From RYN-230 sp036497945 (GTDB lineage: Bacteria > Actinomycetota > Actinomycetes > Streptosporangiales > Streptosporangiaceae): a stretch of DNA of 64,000 bases. The notes under the pieces were generated by a model. The model did no database searches and was not told where the DNA came from. It saw only the letters and a program-made list of their open reading frames with translations. This document shows, one piece after another, positions 47,380 through 55,390 of this stretch. A program made the translations under genes and the position numbers. Numbering within the stretch: position 1 is the first letter of the stretch; each line of letters begins with the position of its first letter. The DNA lies in NCBI GenBank assembly GCA_036497945.1, contig DASXIN010000023.1, forward strand, positions 62,001-126,000, read 5' to 3'.

Positions 47380-47509
47380 GAAACCACCCTCACTCGGGAT
47401 TGAGGCAACAAGGCGTACGACGCATTCGCCCGATGCCGGTTGGCTGGGCACACGCCAGCCTCACAGGCTACCCGCCGCTGCGCCATCCCGGTGCAGTGCC
47501 CCAGCGACA

Positions 47510-47713
47510 TCAGCTCGCGGCTACGAACGAACCCTTCAGATACCGGTTGACCGCCTGCTCGGGAACGCGGAAAGAGCGACCGACCCGGATCGCCTCCAGC
47601 TCACCTGAGTGCACCAGCCGGTAGACGGTCATCTTGGAGACGCGCATGATCGAGGCCACTTCGGCCACGGTCAGGAACTTGACGTCGCTCAGCGGTGTTT
47701 CGCCTGCAGCCAT
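47510..47713 (-). CDS. Excisionase-family helix-turn-helix protein
   Basis: A 67-residue MerR/Xis-like DNA-binding protein: FLTVAEVASIMRVSKMTVYRLVHSG, then a wing segment EAIRVGRSFRVPEQAVNRYL. It belongs to the short actinobacterial group related in shape to BldC, but with a different recognition helix. It has no integrase nearby, so it is a chromosomal regulator rather than a phage excisionase. It is placed next to the bS22 gene as in many actinobacteria. Target unknown. Confidence 0.87.
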   Translation of the reverse strand: MAAGETPLSDVKFLTVAEVASIMRVSKMTVYRLVHSGELEAIRVGRSFRVPEQAVNRYLKGSFVAAS

Positions 47714-47858
47714 CTGCTTTTCCCTCTTCCGCGCGGAGCCGAGTGCGCCTGGCCGGATTCAGCGCATCAGTCACCTCCGTCCCCAGCGTAAGTCCTGTGT
47801 GGAAAAGGGCAACCCCGCCGCTGGGCCCATCCCAGGTCACACCTTGGCAAAAGCCCGC

Positions 47859-49025
47859 TCAGGGACCGGGGAAAAGGCCGTGGCTGGGAAAGACCGCGCT
47901 GCGGGTGGCCATGATCGCCCGGTCCACCGGATCAGCCGGGTCGTAGCCACCCTCGAACGGGGTGAAGTCGGCCGCCGCCCCCTCGGTCATCCGCTCCGGC
48001 GCGGCCACCCCGGTCCGGGCCAGCGTGTACTCGCGCCACTGCGCCGGAGTCGGCGTGGCCTGGTCGATCGGCTGGCCGGCCGCCTCGGCCAGCAGGTGCG
48101 TCCAGGTCCGCGGCACCACCTGGACCAGCTCGTAGCCGCCGCCCCCGGTGAGCAGCCAGCGGCCGCCCGCGGTCTCGTGCGCGAGCTGGTGCAGCCGCTG
48201 ATGGGCGACCCGTTGCCCGTCGATGCTCAGCTCCAGGTGGGCCAGCGGGTCCAGCCGGTGCGTGTCACAGCCGTGCTGGCTGACCAGGATGTCCGGGCGG
48301 AATTGGCGCAGCAGCGGTGGCACCACCGCGTCGAACGCGCGCAGCCAGCCCGCGTCGCCGGTGCCAGCGGGCAGCGCCACGTTGACCGCCAGCCCGCCGG
48401 CGTTCGGGCCGCCCGTATCACTCGGCAGCCCGGTGCCAGGGAACAGCGTCATCGGGTGCTCGTGCAGGCTGATGGTGAGCACCCGCGGGTCGTCGTAAAA
48501 GGCGGCTTCCACCCCGTCGCCGTGGTGCACGTCGATGTCCACGTAGCCGATCCGGGGCACCCCCGCGGCGAGCAGCCAGCGGATCGCGATGGCCGGGTCG
48601 TTGTATACGCAGAACCCGCTGGCCATCCGGTGCATGGCGTGGTGCAGGCCGCCGGCCACGTTCACGCCGTGCTCGGCGCGCCCCTGGTGCACCGCGGCCG
48701 CCGCGCCCAGGGTGGCCCCGGCGACCAGCGCCGACGCGTCGTGCATGCCCGGGAAGACCGGGTTGTCCGGGGTGCCCAGCCCGAACGACGGGTCCGGCGC
48801 GGCCGCCCGCACCGCGTCGATGTACTGCGGGTCGTGCACCAGCTCGAGCTGGTCCTGGCTGGCCGGCGACGGCGCCGCGACCAGCACCCCAGCCCCGTCC
48901 AGCACCCGTAGCGCCCGGGCCAGCGCCATGGTCAGGTCCACCCGGACCGGCGCCAGCGGGTGGCCGGGACCGAAGTCGTAACTGGTCAGCCGGTCATCCC
49001 AGGCCACGTGCAGGGTGCAGGTCAT
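47859..49025 (-). CDS. acuC: AcuC-type histone deacetylase-fold deacetylase
   Basis: A 388-residue zinc deacetylase. Active-site elements: GGLHHAMHRMASGFCVYND (His pair), YVDIDVHHGDGVEAAF (zinc ligands Asp and His), and SQHGCDTHRLDPLAH. Bacterial AcuC removes acetyl groups from acetyl-CoA synthetase and thus activates it. ATG overlaps the proC stop by 4 bp, an arrangement seen in other actinobacteria. No acsA gene is visible in the window. Confidence 0.88.
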   Translation of the reverse strand: MTCTLHVAWDDRLTSYDFGPGHPLAPVRVDLTMALARALRVLDGAGVLVAAPSPASQDQLELVHDPQYIDAVRAAAPDPSFGLGTPDNPVFPGMHDASALVAGATLGAAAAVHQGRAEHGVNVAGGLHHAMHRMASGFCVYNDPAIAIRWLLAAGVPRIGYVDIDVHHGDGVEAAFYDDPRVLTISLHEHPMTLFPGTGLPSDTGGPNAGGLAVNVALPAGTGDAGWLRAFDAVVPPLLRQFRPDILVSQHGCDTHRLDPLAHLELSIDGQRVAHQRLHQLAHETAGGRWLLTGGGGYELVQVVPRTWTHLLAEAAGQPIDQATPTPAQWREYTLARTGVAAPERMTEGAAADFTPFEGGYDPADPVDRAIMATRSAVFPSHGLFPGP

Positions 49026-49816
49026 CCGCTGCCCAGCTCCTGGCCGCGGTCCCGGGCCGCCTCGATCGCGGCCAGGAACGCGGCGCGCACCCCGTGCACC
49101 TCCAGCTCGCGGATGGCCGAGATCGTCGTCCCGCCGGGTGAGGTCACCGCCTCGCGCAGGATCACCGGATGCTCGCCGGTCTCGCGCAGCATGGTGGCCG
49201 CGCCGTACACCGCCTGGATGACCATTTCCAGCGCCGTGCCGCGCGGCATGCCGAGCAGGATCCCGGCGTCCACCATGGCCTCGACCAGGAAGTACACGTA
49301 GGCCGGGCCGCTGCCGGACAGCGCCGTGGCCGCGTCCTGCTGGGACTCCGGGATGCGCAGCACCTTGCCCACCGGGCGGAGCAGCTCCTCGGCCCGGGTC
49401 AGGTGCTCCGGCCGGGCGAATGCGCCAGCCGAGATGACGCTCATCGCCTCGTCCACCAGTACCGGGGTGTTCGACATGACCCGGACGACCGGCACGTCCA
49501 CGCCGAACCGCCGCTCGATGAACTCCGTGGTGATGCCGGCCGCCACCGAGATGAGCAGCTTGTCCGCGGGCACGTGCGGCGCGATCTCGTCCAGCATGGC
49601 GGGCATGTCCTGCGGCTTGACCGTGATGATCAGCGTGTCGGCGCTCTTGGCCGCGTCCGCGGCGCTCAGGATGGCCACGCCGTAGGCGGTACGCAGCTGG
49701 TCGGCCCGCTCCGGCCGGCGGACCACGGCGGCCACCCCGGACGGCGGCCGGCCGGCCCGCAGCAGCCCGGAGATGAGCGCCTCGCCCATCTTCCCCGCCC
49801 CGAAGATCCCGATCAC
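49022..49816 (-). CDS. proC: Pyrroline-5-carboxylate reductase
   Basis: Last step of proline synthesis: NAD(P)H reduction of pyrroline-5-carboxylate. The N-terminal Rossmann loop is GIFGAGKMGEALISG. The conserved C-terminal helices include ALSGSGPAYVYFLVEAM and VTSPGGTTISAIRELE. Length is 264 residues. The GTG start has no clear ribosome site. It stands next to proline dehydrogenase (25 bp apart), so synthesis and breakdown genes adjoin, and they appear to be in one leftward unit. Confidence 0.94.
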   Translation of the reverse strand: MIGIFGAGKMGEALISGLLRAGRPPSGVAAVVRRPERADQLRTAYGVAILSAADAAKSADTLIITVKPQDMPAMLDEIAPHVPADKLLISVAAGITTEFIERRFGVDVPVVRVMSNTPVLVDEAMSVISAGAFARPEHLTRAEELLRPVGKVLRIPESQQDAATALSGSGPAYVYFLVEAMVDAGILLGMPRGTALEMVIQAVYGAATMLRETGEHPVILREAVTSPGGTTISAIRELEVHGVRAAFLAAIEAARDRGQELGSG

Positions 49817-49841
49817 AGGAGGAGAGCCTACGCCGACCCGG

Positions 49842-50777
49842 TCACCGGGCGGTGGCCAGCGACCGGAGGAAGAACGAGACGTTGGCCGGCCGCTCGGCCA
49901 GCCGACGGACCAGGTAGCGGTACCAGTCGCTGCCGTAGGGCAGGTACACCCGGACCTGCGCGCCGGTGCTGGCCAGCCGGCGCTGCTCGGCCGGGCGGAC
50001 GCCGTACAGCATCTGGAACTCGAAGCTCTCCGGCGACCGCGCGGCCAGCGCCGCCTGCGCCGCGGCGATCTGGATCAGCCGCTGGTCGTGGGTGGCCAGC
50101 ATGGGGTAGCCCGGGCCGTCCATCAGCACTCGCAGGCAGCGCGCGTAGCTGCGGTCCACCTCGTGCTTGGTGGGGTAGGCCGCGCTGTCCGGCGCGTCGT
50201 ACGCCCCCTTGCACAGCCGGACCCGCGACCCGGGCGTGGCCAGCGTGGCGCAGTCCGCGGCCGACCGGCGCAACTGGGCCTGGATCACACAGCCCAGGTC
50301 GGGGTAGTCCGCGCGCAGCTCGGCCACGATGCGCAGCGTGGCGTCCACCCAGCCGTGCTCCTCCATGTCCACCGTCACGGTGGTGCCGGCCTGCCGGGCC
50401 GCCGCGCAGATCCGGGCGATGTTCTCGGTGGCCGTCTTCACGCCGTGCTCGGCCAGGCCCAGGCCGACCGCGCTGGGCTTGACGGAGACTTCGGCCCGGC
50501 CGTCCCGGGCCAGCCCGGCCGCGGCCAGCTGGCCGAGCAGCCCGGTGTACTCGGCCGTCACCGCAGCCGCCTGATCCGGGTCCTCGGTGTCCTCGCCCAG
50601 GTGGTCCAGGGAGACCAGCAGGCCGCCGGCCACCAGGTCCCGGGTCACCTGCACCGCGTCCGCGGTAGTCTCGCCGGCCACGTACCGGGCCACCAGGCCC
50701 CGGGTGACCGGCGTCGAAGTGACCAGCTGCCGCGTCCGGTCACTGTCCGACGCGGCCAGCAGCATCCGCCGCAGCAC
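49842..50777 (-). CDS. Proline dehydrogenase
   Basis: FAD enzyme of 311 residues that oxidises proline to pyrroline-5-carboxylate at the membrane. It is the monofunctional TIM-barrel type: SLDHLGEDTEDPDQ, VSVKPSAVGLGL, VTVDMEEHGWVD, RVRLCKGAY, and the C-terminal RVYLPYGSDWYRYLVRRLAERP substrate helix. The separate P5C dehydrogenase gene is not in the window. It is followed by proC on the same strand and preceded by ygfZ, with 17 bp between. Confidence 0.93.
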   Translation of the reverse strand: MLRRMLLAASDSDRTRQLVTSTPVTRGLVARYVAGETTADAVQVTRDLVAGGLLVSLDHLGEDTEDPDQAAAVTAEYTGLLGQLAAAGLARDGRAEVSVKPSAVGLGLAEHGVKTATENIARICAAARQAGTTVTVDMEEHGWVDATLRIVAELRADYPDLGCVIQAQLRRSAADCATLATPGSRVRLCKGAYDAPDSAAYPTKHEVDRSYARCLRVLMDGPGYPMLATHDQRLIQIAAAQAALAARSPESFEFQMLYGVRPAEQRRLASTGAQVRVYLPYGSDWYRYLVRRLAERPANVSFFLRSLATAR

Positions 50778-50794
50778 GATCCGCTCCTCCAGTT

Positions 50795-51823
50795 CTAGCG
50801 CAGCAGCCCAGGCCGGCGCTTCAGCGTGACCTTAACGTTCGCCCCCGCGTCGGGCGGCACCAAGACCTCCTGTGTGGCCGGCACGCCGCCCGCCAGCAGC
50901 GTGGCGCCGGTCGGCGTCGTGCGCTTGACCAGCGCGAGCCCGATCGGCCCGAGCTCGTAGTGCCGCGCCGCGGAGCCGACGAACCCGACCGCCGCCCCGT
51001 CCAGCTCAACCGGGTCATTATGCCCGGGCAGCCGGTCCTCGCTGCCATCCAGGTGCAGGAACACCAGCCGGCGCGGCGGATGGCCCAGGTTGTGCACCCG
51101 GGCCACCGTCTCCTGGCCGCGGTAGCAGCCCTTGTCCAGATGCACCGCCGCGTCGATCCAGCCGACCTCGTGCGGGATGGTCCGGTGGTCGGTGTCCAGC
51201 GCGAACCGCGGCCGGTGTGCCGCGATCCGCAGCGCCTCATACGCCTGCATACCGGCCAGCGCCAGGCCCTGCTCCCGTAGCTGCCGCACTGCGGCCTCCA
51301 GCCGGTCCCGCTCGACAAGGACATCGATACCGAACGCCCCCCGGATGGCCGCGGCCGTCCCGTCCGGCAGCGGGACATCGGCAGCCGGGCCCAGCAGCGT
51401 GAGCACCGCGTACTCGGCGCTGACATCGGCCGGGTCCACCCGGAGCATGAACCGCATCGACTCCAGGAAGCTGAGCAGCCCGGCCGCTCCCGGGGTGCCC
51501 GGCTCCACGTGCACCCATGTAACAGCGCCGTCGTCGGTCAGCGTCAGGTGATGCTCGATGTGCCCGTTCGGGCTGAGCACCAGCGCCTCGGCCGCGCCAC
51601 CTGGCCCGAGCTGCTCCAGGTGCTGGGTGGTCAGGCTGTGCAGCCAGCTCAGCCGGTCCGGGCCGGTGATCCGCAGCACCCCCCGGTTGGACCGGTCCAC
51701 CAGGCCTGCCGTCAGGTCGAGGGCGCGTTGCTCGGCGTACGGGTCGCCGTAGTGCGCGGCGACTCCCGTGTCAGGGCCCTCGGCGGGCACGGCACCAGCG
51801 ACCTTCAGCAGCGGACTGTCCAT
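50795..51823 (-). CDS. ygfZ: YgfZ/GcvT folate-binding protein
   Basis: A 342-residue folate-binding protein of the IscA/IscU-helper group that supports Fe-S enzymes. The signature motif KGCYRGQE is in AVHLDKGCYRGQETVARVHN, and the N-terminal tetrahydrofolate fold shows GLVDRSNRGVLRITGPDRLSWLHS. It is close to the Fur-family regulator (10 bp between), a usual actinobacterial neighbour. The role follows from the family; there is no direct evidence of its target here. Confidence 0.92.
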   Translation of the reverse strand: MDSPLLKVAGAVPAEGPDTGVAAHYGDPYAEQRALDLTAGLVDRSNRGVLRITGPDRLSWLHSLTTQHLEQLGPGGAAEALVLSPNGHIEHHLTLTDDGAVTWVHVEPGTPGAAGLLSFLESMRFMLRVDPADVSAEYAVLTLLGPAADVPLPDGTAAAIRGAFGIDVLVERDRLEAAVRQLREQGLALAGMQAYEALRIAAHRPRFALDTDHRTIPHEVGWIDAAVHLDKGCYRGQETVARVHNLGHPPRRLVFLHLDGSEDRLPGHNDPVELDGAAVGFVGSAARHYELGPIGLALVKRTTPTGATLLAGGVPATQEVLVPPDAGANVKVTLKRRPGLLR

Positions 51824-51833
51824 ACCTGCCAGG

Positions 51834-52253
51834 CTATGCGCCTGGCCGGCAGTCGGCGCAGCGGCCGAACACGGTGAGGTGGCCGACGTCGGTCTCGAAG
51901 CCGTACTTCGCGGCCAGCCCGGTGACCAGCGGGCTGACTTCCTCCGGCCCGATCTGGGTGATCCGGCCGCACCCCGAGCAGACCAGGTGCACGTGCTCAG
52001 CCTCGGCGGCCAGGTGGTACCGGGGCGCGCCGTGCCCGAGGTGGGTGTGTGTGACCAGGCCGAGCTGCTCCAGCAGTTCCAGGGCCCGGTAGATGGTGGA
52101 GATGTTCACCCCGCGTGCGGTCTGCTGCACGGTGGCGCAGATTTCCTCCGGGGTGCCGTGCTCCAGTTTGGTGACCGCCTCCAGCACCAGCTGGCGCTGC
52201 GGGGTGACGCGGTATCCGCGTGCCCGCAGCTCCTTGTCCCACGCCTGCGCCAC
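51834..52253 (-). CDS. Fur-family metal-responsive repressor
   Basis: A 139-residue regulator. The winged helix includes GYRVTPQRQLVLEAV and NISTIYRALELLEQLGLV. The dimerisation domain has the metal-site histidines in EAEHVHLVCSGCGRI and two CxxC-type pairs (CSGC, CADC) that can hold structural zinc. It could be Fur, Zur or the nickel sensor Nur. The neighbourhood with ygfZ recalls the Nur-type genes of Streptomyces, but the metal cannot be fixed by eye. GTG start at 52253. Confidence 0.88.
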   Translation of the reverse strand: MAQAWDKELRARGYRVTPQRQLVLEAVTKLEHGTPEEICATVQQTARGVNISTIYRALELLEQLGLVTHTHLGHGAPRYHLAAEAEHVHLVCSGCGRITQIGPEEVSPLVTGLAAKYGFETDVGHLTVFGRCADCRPGA

Positions 52254-52322
52254 GAACTGAGATTAACCCCTTAGCAGGCCATGTCCGCCCGCCGACCAGT
52301 TTTGCCCGGCCGCAGAGTCTAT

Positions 52323-53048
52323 ATGTCTGTGACCGCTGAGGTGCCGAGCTGGCTGGAGCCCTACCCGGACGTCCTGCTCGACGGCCTGCCGGACCGGGCG
52401 CCCGGTCCGGAAGCGCGCTATGGGACCAGCGAGTCCATGTCGCTGGCCTTCCTGGCCGCGCTGCAATGCCTGCCACCCCAGCAGCGCGCCGTGCTGATCC
52501 TGCGCGACGTGCTCGGCTTCCCGGCCGCCGAGGTGGCCGACATGCTGGACAGCACCGAGCAGGCGGTGACCAGCGCGCTCGGCCGGGCCCGCGCCACGCT
52601 GGCCGGCCGGCTGCCGGGCGCGGACCGCGAGCACCCGCCGCTGCCGCACTCGGCCCGCGAGCGGAAGATCGTCGCCGAGTTCGCCCGGGCGTTCGAGCAC
52701 AGCGACATGCCAGCCATCCTGGCCCTGCTGACCGACGATGTGCGGCTGACCATGCCGCCGCTGGCCCTGGAGTACCAGGGCCTGGCGGCCACCGGCCACT
52801 TCCTGTCCAGCATCGCGTTCCGGGACGGCAGCCGGTACCGGCTGCTGCCCACGCACGCCAACCGCCAGCCCGCGTTCGGCTGCTACCTGGTCGATCCGCG
52901 GACCACGGTGCTGCACGCGCACGGCCTGCTCGTGCTCACCCTGTCCGGCGACCGGATCTCGGCGCTGACCCGGTTCATCGACAACGGGCTGCTGCCGCAC
53001 TTCGGCTTCCCGCGGACGCTGCCGCCCAGCTGCCCGGGCGGCGGATAA
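52323..53048 (+). CDS. Sigma-70-like protein lacking region 2, with SnoaL-like tail
   Basis: A 241-residue protein. It starts directly with WLEPYPDVLLDGLPD, the linker that in SigG/ECF-type factors follows region 2. Region 4 comes next (LPPQQRAVLILRDVLGFPAAEVADML and a recognition helix), then a SnoaL/NTF2-like C-terminal domain (VAEFARAFEHSDMPAILALLTDDVRLTMPP). The core-polymerase-binding and -10-binding region 2 is missing, and the 70 bp upstream leave no room for it. Either this is a gene remnant or it now acts as a DNA- or anti-sigma-like binder. The reading frame is intact. Confidence 0.75.
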   Translation: MSVTAEVPSWLEPYPDVLLDGLPDRAPGPEARYGTSESMSLAFLAALQCLPPQQRAVLILRDVLGFPAAEVADMLDSTEQAVTSALGRARATLAGRLPGADREHPPLPHSARERKIVAEFARAFEHSDMPAILALLTDDVRLTMPPLALEYQGLAATGHFLSSIAFRDGSRYRLLPTHANRQPAFGCYLVDPRTTVLHAHGLLVLTLSGDRISALTRFIDNGLLPHFGFPRTLPPSCPGGG

Positions 53049-53053
53049 CCCAT

Positions 53054-53082
53054 TTGCCTGCCCCGAGGGACTGACATAACCT
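53054..53082 (+). promoter_or_regulatory. Sigma-70-type promoter before the leader ORF
   Basis: TTGCCT (53054-53059), a 17-bp spacer and TAACCT (53077-53082). Transcription would start about 7 nt on and give a short leader before the strong ribosome site at 53094-53110. Confidence 0.6.
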
Positions 53083-53115
53083 TTCGGCAACGCGGGAAAG
53101 GAGGTGGTCCAACGC

Positions 53116-53154
53116 ATGTGTAGCAGTCGGACTCGCGAGGTGGCTGTCCGCTAG
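53116..53154 (+). CDS. 12-codon ORF behind a near-perfect anti-SD match
   Basis: MCSSRTREVAVR followed by TAG. The sequence AAAGGAGGTGGTCC at 53097-53110 differs by one base from the full complement of the 16S rRNA 3' end. Such strength for a 12-residue peptide suggests that ribosome loading itself matters, as in leader or stalling peptides. No rightward gene follows for 1 kb; the next genes face left. It could be a small peptide gene, an orphaned leader whose target was lost, or part of a small RNA. It is too short for domain evidence. Confidence 0.5.
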   Translation: MCSSRTREVAVR

Positions 53155-53495
53155 CCGCCGTCCCGCCGAGGCACTGGTGTGCTGTGACCACCGGTGCCAT
53201 CACCGGCTCGCGCATCGCGCGCGGCGGCCGGCGAATATCGGCAGACACCGGACCCCCGGGTTGACTGGTCTGTCCAGCCAGTCCCCGCGTTGCTCATCGT
53301 GAGCAGCCGGGAGCCGCCCGGGGGTTTTAATTTGCCCGGCGTCAATTTCCTTCGCCTTCCACCTGGTGCCGCGCAGGCCGGACCAGCCACCGGGTCACGC
53401 AGCAGCCCAGCTCGCTCTACCAGGCAAGGGCGTTCGGCACCTAGTGGCTCGGCTAGCGCTGAGCCGCGGTGCGCCGGCGGTGCCCGGCCAGCCGC
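53155..53495. other. 341-bp region after the leader ORF, no gene seen
   Basis: Contains short open frames in both directions but no ribosome site with recognisable protein. It may be the 3' part of a transcript from the 53054 promoter. Confidence 0.4.
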
Positions 53496-53996
53496 CTAGC
53501 TGACGCGCTTGAGCTGCGCCGACAGGTGCGGCTGCAGTGGCTGGCCCATGGCCGCCATGTCGAAGGCCCAGCCCAGGTCGGCGCCGATCAGCCCGTACAG
53601 CCGGTGCCCGGCGGTGACGTCCTTGGCCGTGGCGGTCCGGGCGACCACGTCCGTGCTCATCTCGACCTTGGTGCCGGCGATCTCGCCGACGTAGATCTCG
53701 GCGATCCCGGTCGGCTCGGCCAGCACCACCTCGATCTGCCCATCGGGCTGCGGGCGCCAGTAGCCGGTCTCGGTGTGCGACGGGCGGATCAGGTTGCCGT
53801 CCTCGTCGAGCAGCCAGGTCCGGCTGGAGTAGATCAGGAATGGCTTGCCGATGTGGCTGAAGGTGATCTCCTGGCCGAACCGGAAGCTCTCGATGGTCGG
53901 GTACCCGCCGACCCCGGCGCCCTCCCAGCGGCCCAGCAGGAAGCGCACCGGTTCCAGGTCGGGATGGGGTTCCGGCAGGTCTGGCTGGCTAGGCAT
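53496..53996 (-). CDS. Nitrobindin-type heme-binding beta-barrel (DUF1794/THAP4-like)
   Basis: A 166-residue ten-stranded barrel protein. The signature GxWxGxG is LLGRWEGAGVGGYPT, and the C-terminal segment FDMAAMGQPLQPHLSAQLKR holds the histidine that ligates heme in the family. Nitrobindins bind ferric heme and can isomerise peroxynitrite or bind NO; the binding residue is present here. Its ATG overlaps the end of the 46-residue membrane protein gene by 8 bp, so they are co-transcribed. Confidence 0.9.
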   Translation of the reverse strand: MPSQPDLPEPHPDLEPVRFLLGRWEGAGVGGYPTIESFRFGQEITFSHIGKPFLIYSSRTWLLDEDGNLIRPSHTETGYWRPQPDGQIEVVLAEPTGIAEIYVGEIAGTKVEMSTDVVARTATAKDVTAGHRLYGLIGADLGWAFDMAAMGQPLQPHLSAQLKRVS

Positions 53997-54129
53997 CGGG
54001 CCGCTCCCCGGCCGCGTCGACGCCCACTCCCCGGGTGGTGCGCAGCAGCCGCATAGCTAGCAGCGCGGCCAGCACCACGACCACGGCGAACGCGCCCACC
54101 AGGAGAAGCCCGGTGACGATTCCGTGCAT
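53989..54129 (-). CDS. 46-residue single-helix membrane protein
   Basis: MHGIVTGLLLVGAFAVVVVL continues as one membrane helix, followed by a basic anchor (MRLLRTTRG) and a short acidic tail. ATG at 54129 is set by GGAGGGAGGACGATC, a very strong ribosome site. It overlaps nitrobindin at its end. Function unknown; it could tether or modulate nitrobindin, which is only inferred from coupling. Confidence 0.7.
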   Translation of the reverse strand: MHGIVTGLLLVGAFAVVVVLAALLAMRLLRTTRGVGVDAAGERPDA

Positions 54130-54227
54130 GATCGTCCTCCCTCCTGCCTCCAGCAGTGTACGGAGGGGCGGGGCTGGGCGGGGGCGTCCGCCATGCCGGC
54201 CCCGGCGTGTCACGTTAAGGTGCCAGC

Positions 54228-54593
54228 ATGAGCGCGCGCAGCCTCGTCATCAAGATCACCGCAGGCAAGGACGACCCGGAACGCTGCAACCAGGGATTCA
54301 ACGTGGCCGCGGCTGCGGTGGCCAGCGGAATCACGACGTCACTGTGGCTGACCGGGGAGGCGTCCTGGTTCGCGCTGCCGGGGCGGGCCGACGATTTCAG
54401 CCTGCCGCACGCGCCGCCGCTGGCCGACCTGCTGGCCAGTGTGCTGGCCACCGGGACGGTGACGCTGTGCACCCAGTGCGCGGCCCGGCGGGACATCGTC
54501 CCGGCGGACACCATCCAGGGTGTGCGCATCGCGGGCGCGGCCACGTTCGTGGCCGAGGCGTGCGCGGACGGCGCGCAGGCGCTCGTCTACTGA
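54228..54593 (+). CDS. DsrE-family protein
   Basis: A 121-residue DsrE/F-like Rossmann-type protein: SLVIKITAGKDDPERCNQGFNVAAAAVASG, then LWLTGEASWFALPG and LCTQCAARRDIV. The CTQC cysteines lie where sulfur-relay members carry their reactive cysteine. In non-sulfur-oxidising actinobacteria these proteins may trap persulfides, but the partner is unknown. It is a single gene, convergent with gatD, with 9 bp between the stops. Confidence 0.85.
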   Translation: MSARSLVIKITAGKDDPERCNQGFNVAAAAVASGITTSLWLTGEASWFALPGRADDFSLPHAPPLADLLASVLATGTVTLCTQCAARRDIVPADTIQGVRIAGAATFVAEACADGAQALVY

Positions 54594-54602
54594 GCTTCGG
54601 GG

Positions 54603-55376
54603 TCAGCCGGGCACGGCCGCCAGGCGCTGGCCGCGGAACCGGGATGTCCACTCCTCCTGCGCCGGGTCCAGCCGCGGCAGCGGGCCAAGCGCCCAGCTGA
54701 GCAGCAGGTCGGCCAGGCCGGGGTTGCGCACCAGGGCGGGCCCGTGCAGGTAGGTGCCCAGCACCCGGCCGGCGTAGGCGCCCTCGGTGCCGTCCCCGTT
54801 GCCCACCCCGACCGACACCTGGGCCAGCGGCCGGGCGTGCGGCCCGACCCGGGTGACGCCCTGGTGGTTCTCGAAGCCGGTCAGCCTGGGCACGCCGAGC
54901 TGCGGATCGACGTCGGCCAGGATCTCGCCCACGCCGCGCCGCTCGCCCCGGCCGCTGCGGATGTCCAGGATCTCCAGGCCCGGCACCAGCTGGCCTTCGT
55001 CGCCGCCGAACTCGTGGCCGAGCAACTGGTACCCGGCACACACGGCGAAGATGACCGAGCCGCGGCGCGCCGCGGCGGCCAGCCCGCCGTCCTGCCGCAG
55101 CCGCCGGGCGGCCAGCACCTGGGGCAGGTCCTCCCCGCCGCCGAGCAGGTAGATGTCACCCTGGCTGGGCACCTGCTGGTCGGAGTTGACCAGGATGGAT
55201 TCCACCCCGATGCCCCGGAGCCGGGCCCGGCGCTCCAGGATCAGCAGATTGCCCCGGTCGCCGTACGTGCTGAGCAGGTCCGGGTACACCCAGACCAGCC
55301 GGAGCGTGCTGGGGCCGCGGGCGTGCGCGCCCCGCGGGCCGCCGCCCGTGCTGCCCGGGTCCCAGGGTGGTCCCAT
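54603..55376 (-). CDS. gatD: Glutamine amidotransferase subunit GatD (lipid II amidation)
   Basis: CobB/CobQ-like amidotransferase of 257 residues. The nucleophile cysteine is in FAVCAGYQLLGHEF, the catalytic histidine in GTYLHGPALVRNP, and the substrate side in DIYLLGGGEDLPQ. With MurT it amidates D-glutamate of lipid II to isoglutamine, needed for peptidoglycan cross-linking. ATG at 55376 lies 14 bp after the murT stop. A longer open frame to 56153 is only the shadow of murT. The first 25 residues are Gly/Pro-rich. Confidence 0.93.
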   Translation of the reverse strand: MGPPWDPGSTGGGPRGAHARGPSTLRLVWVYPDLLSTYGDRGNLLILERRARLRGIGVESILVNSDQQVPSQGDIYLLGGGEDLPQVLAARRLRQDGGLAAAARRGSVIFAVCAGYQLLGHEFGGDEGQLVPGLEILDIRSGRGERRGVGEILADVDPQLGVPRLTGFENHQGVTRVGPHARPLAQVSVGVGNGDGTEGAYAGRVLGTYLHGPALVRNPGLADLLLSWALGPLPRLDPAQEEWTSRFRGQRLAAVPG

Positions 55377-55390
55377 CCTTGTCCCGCCTT

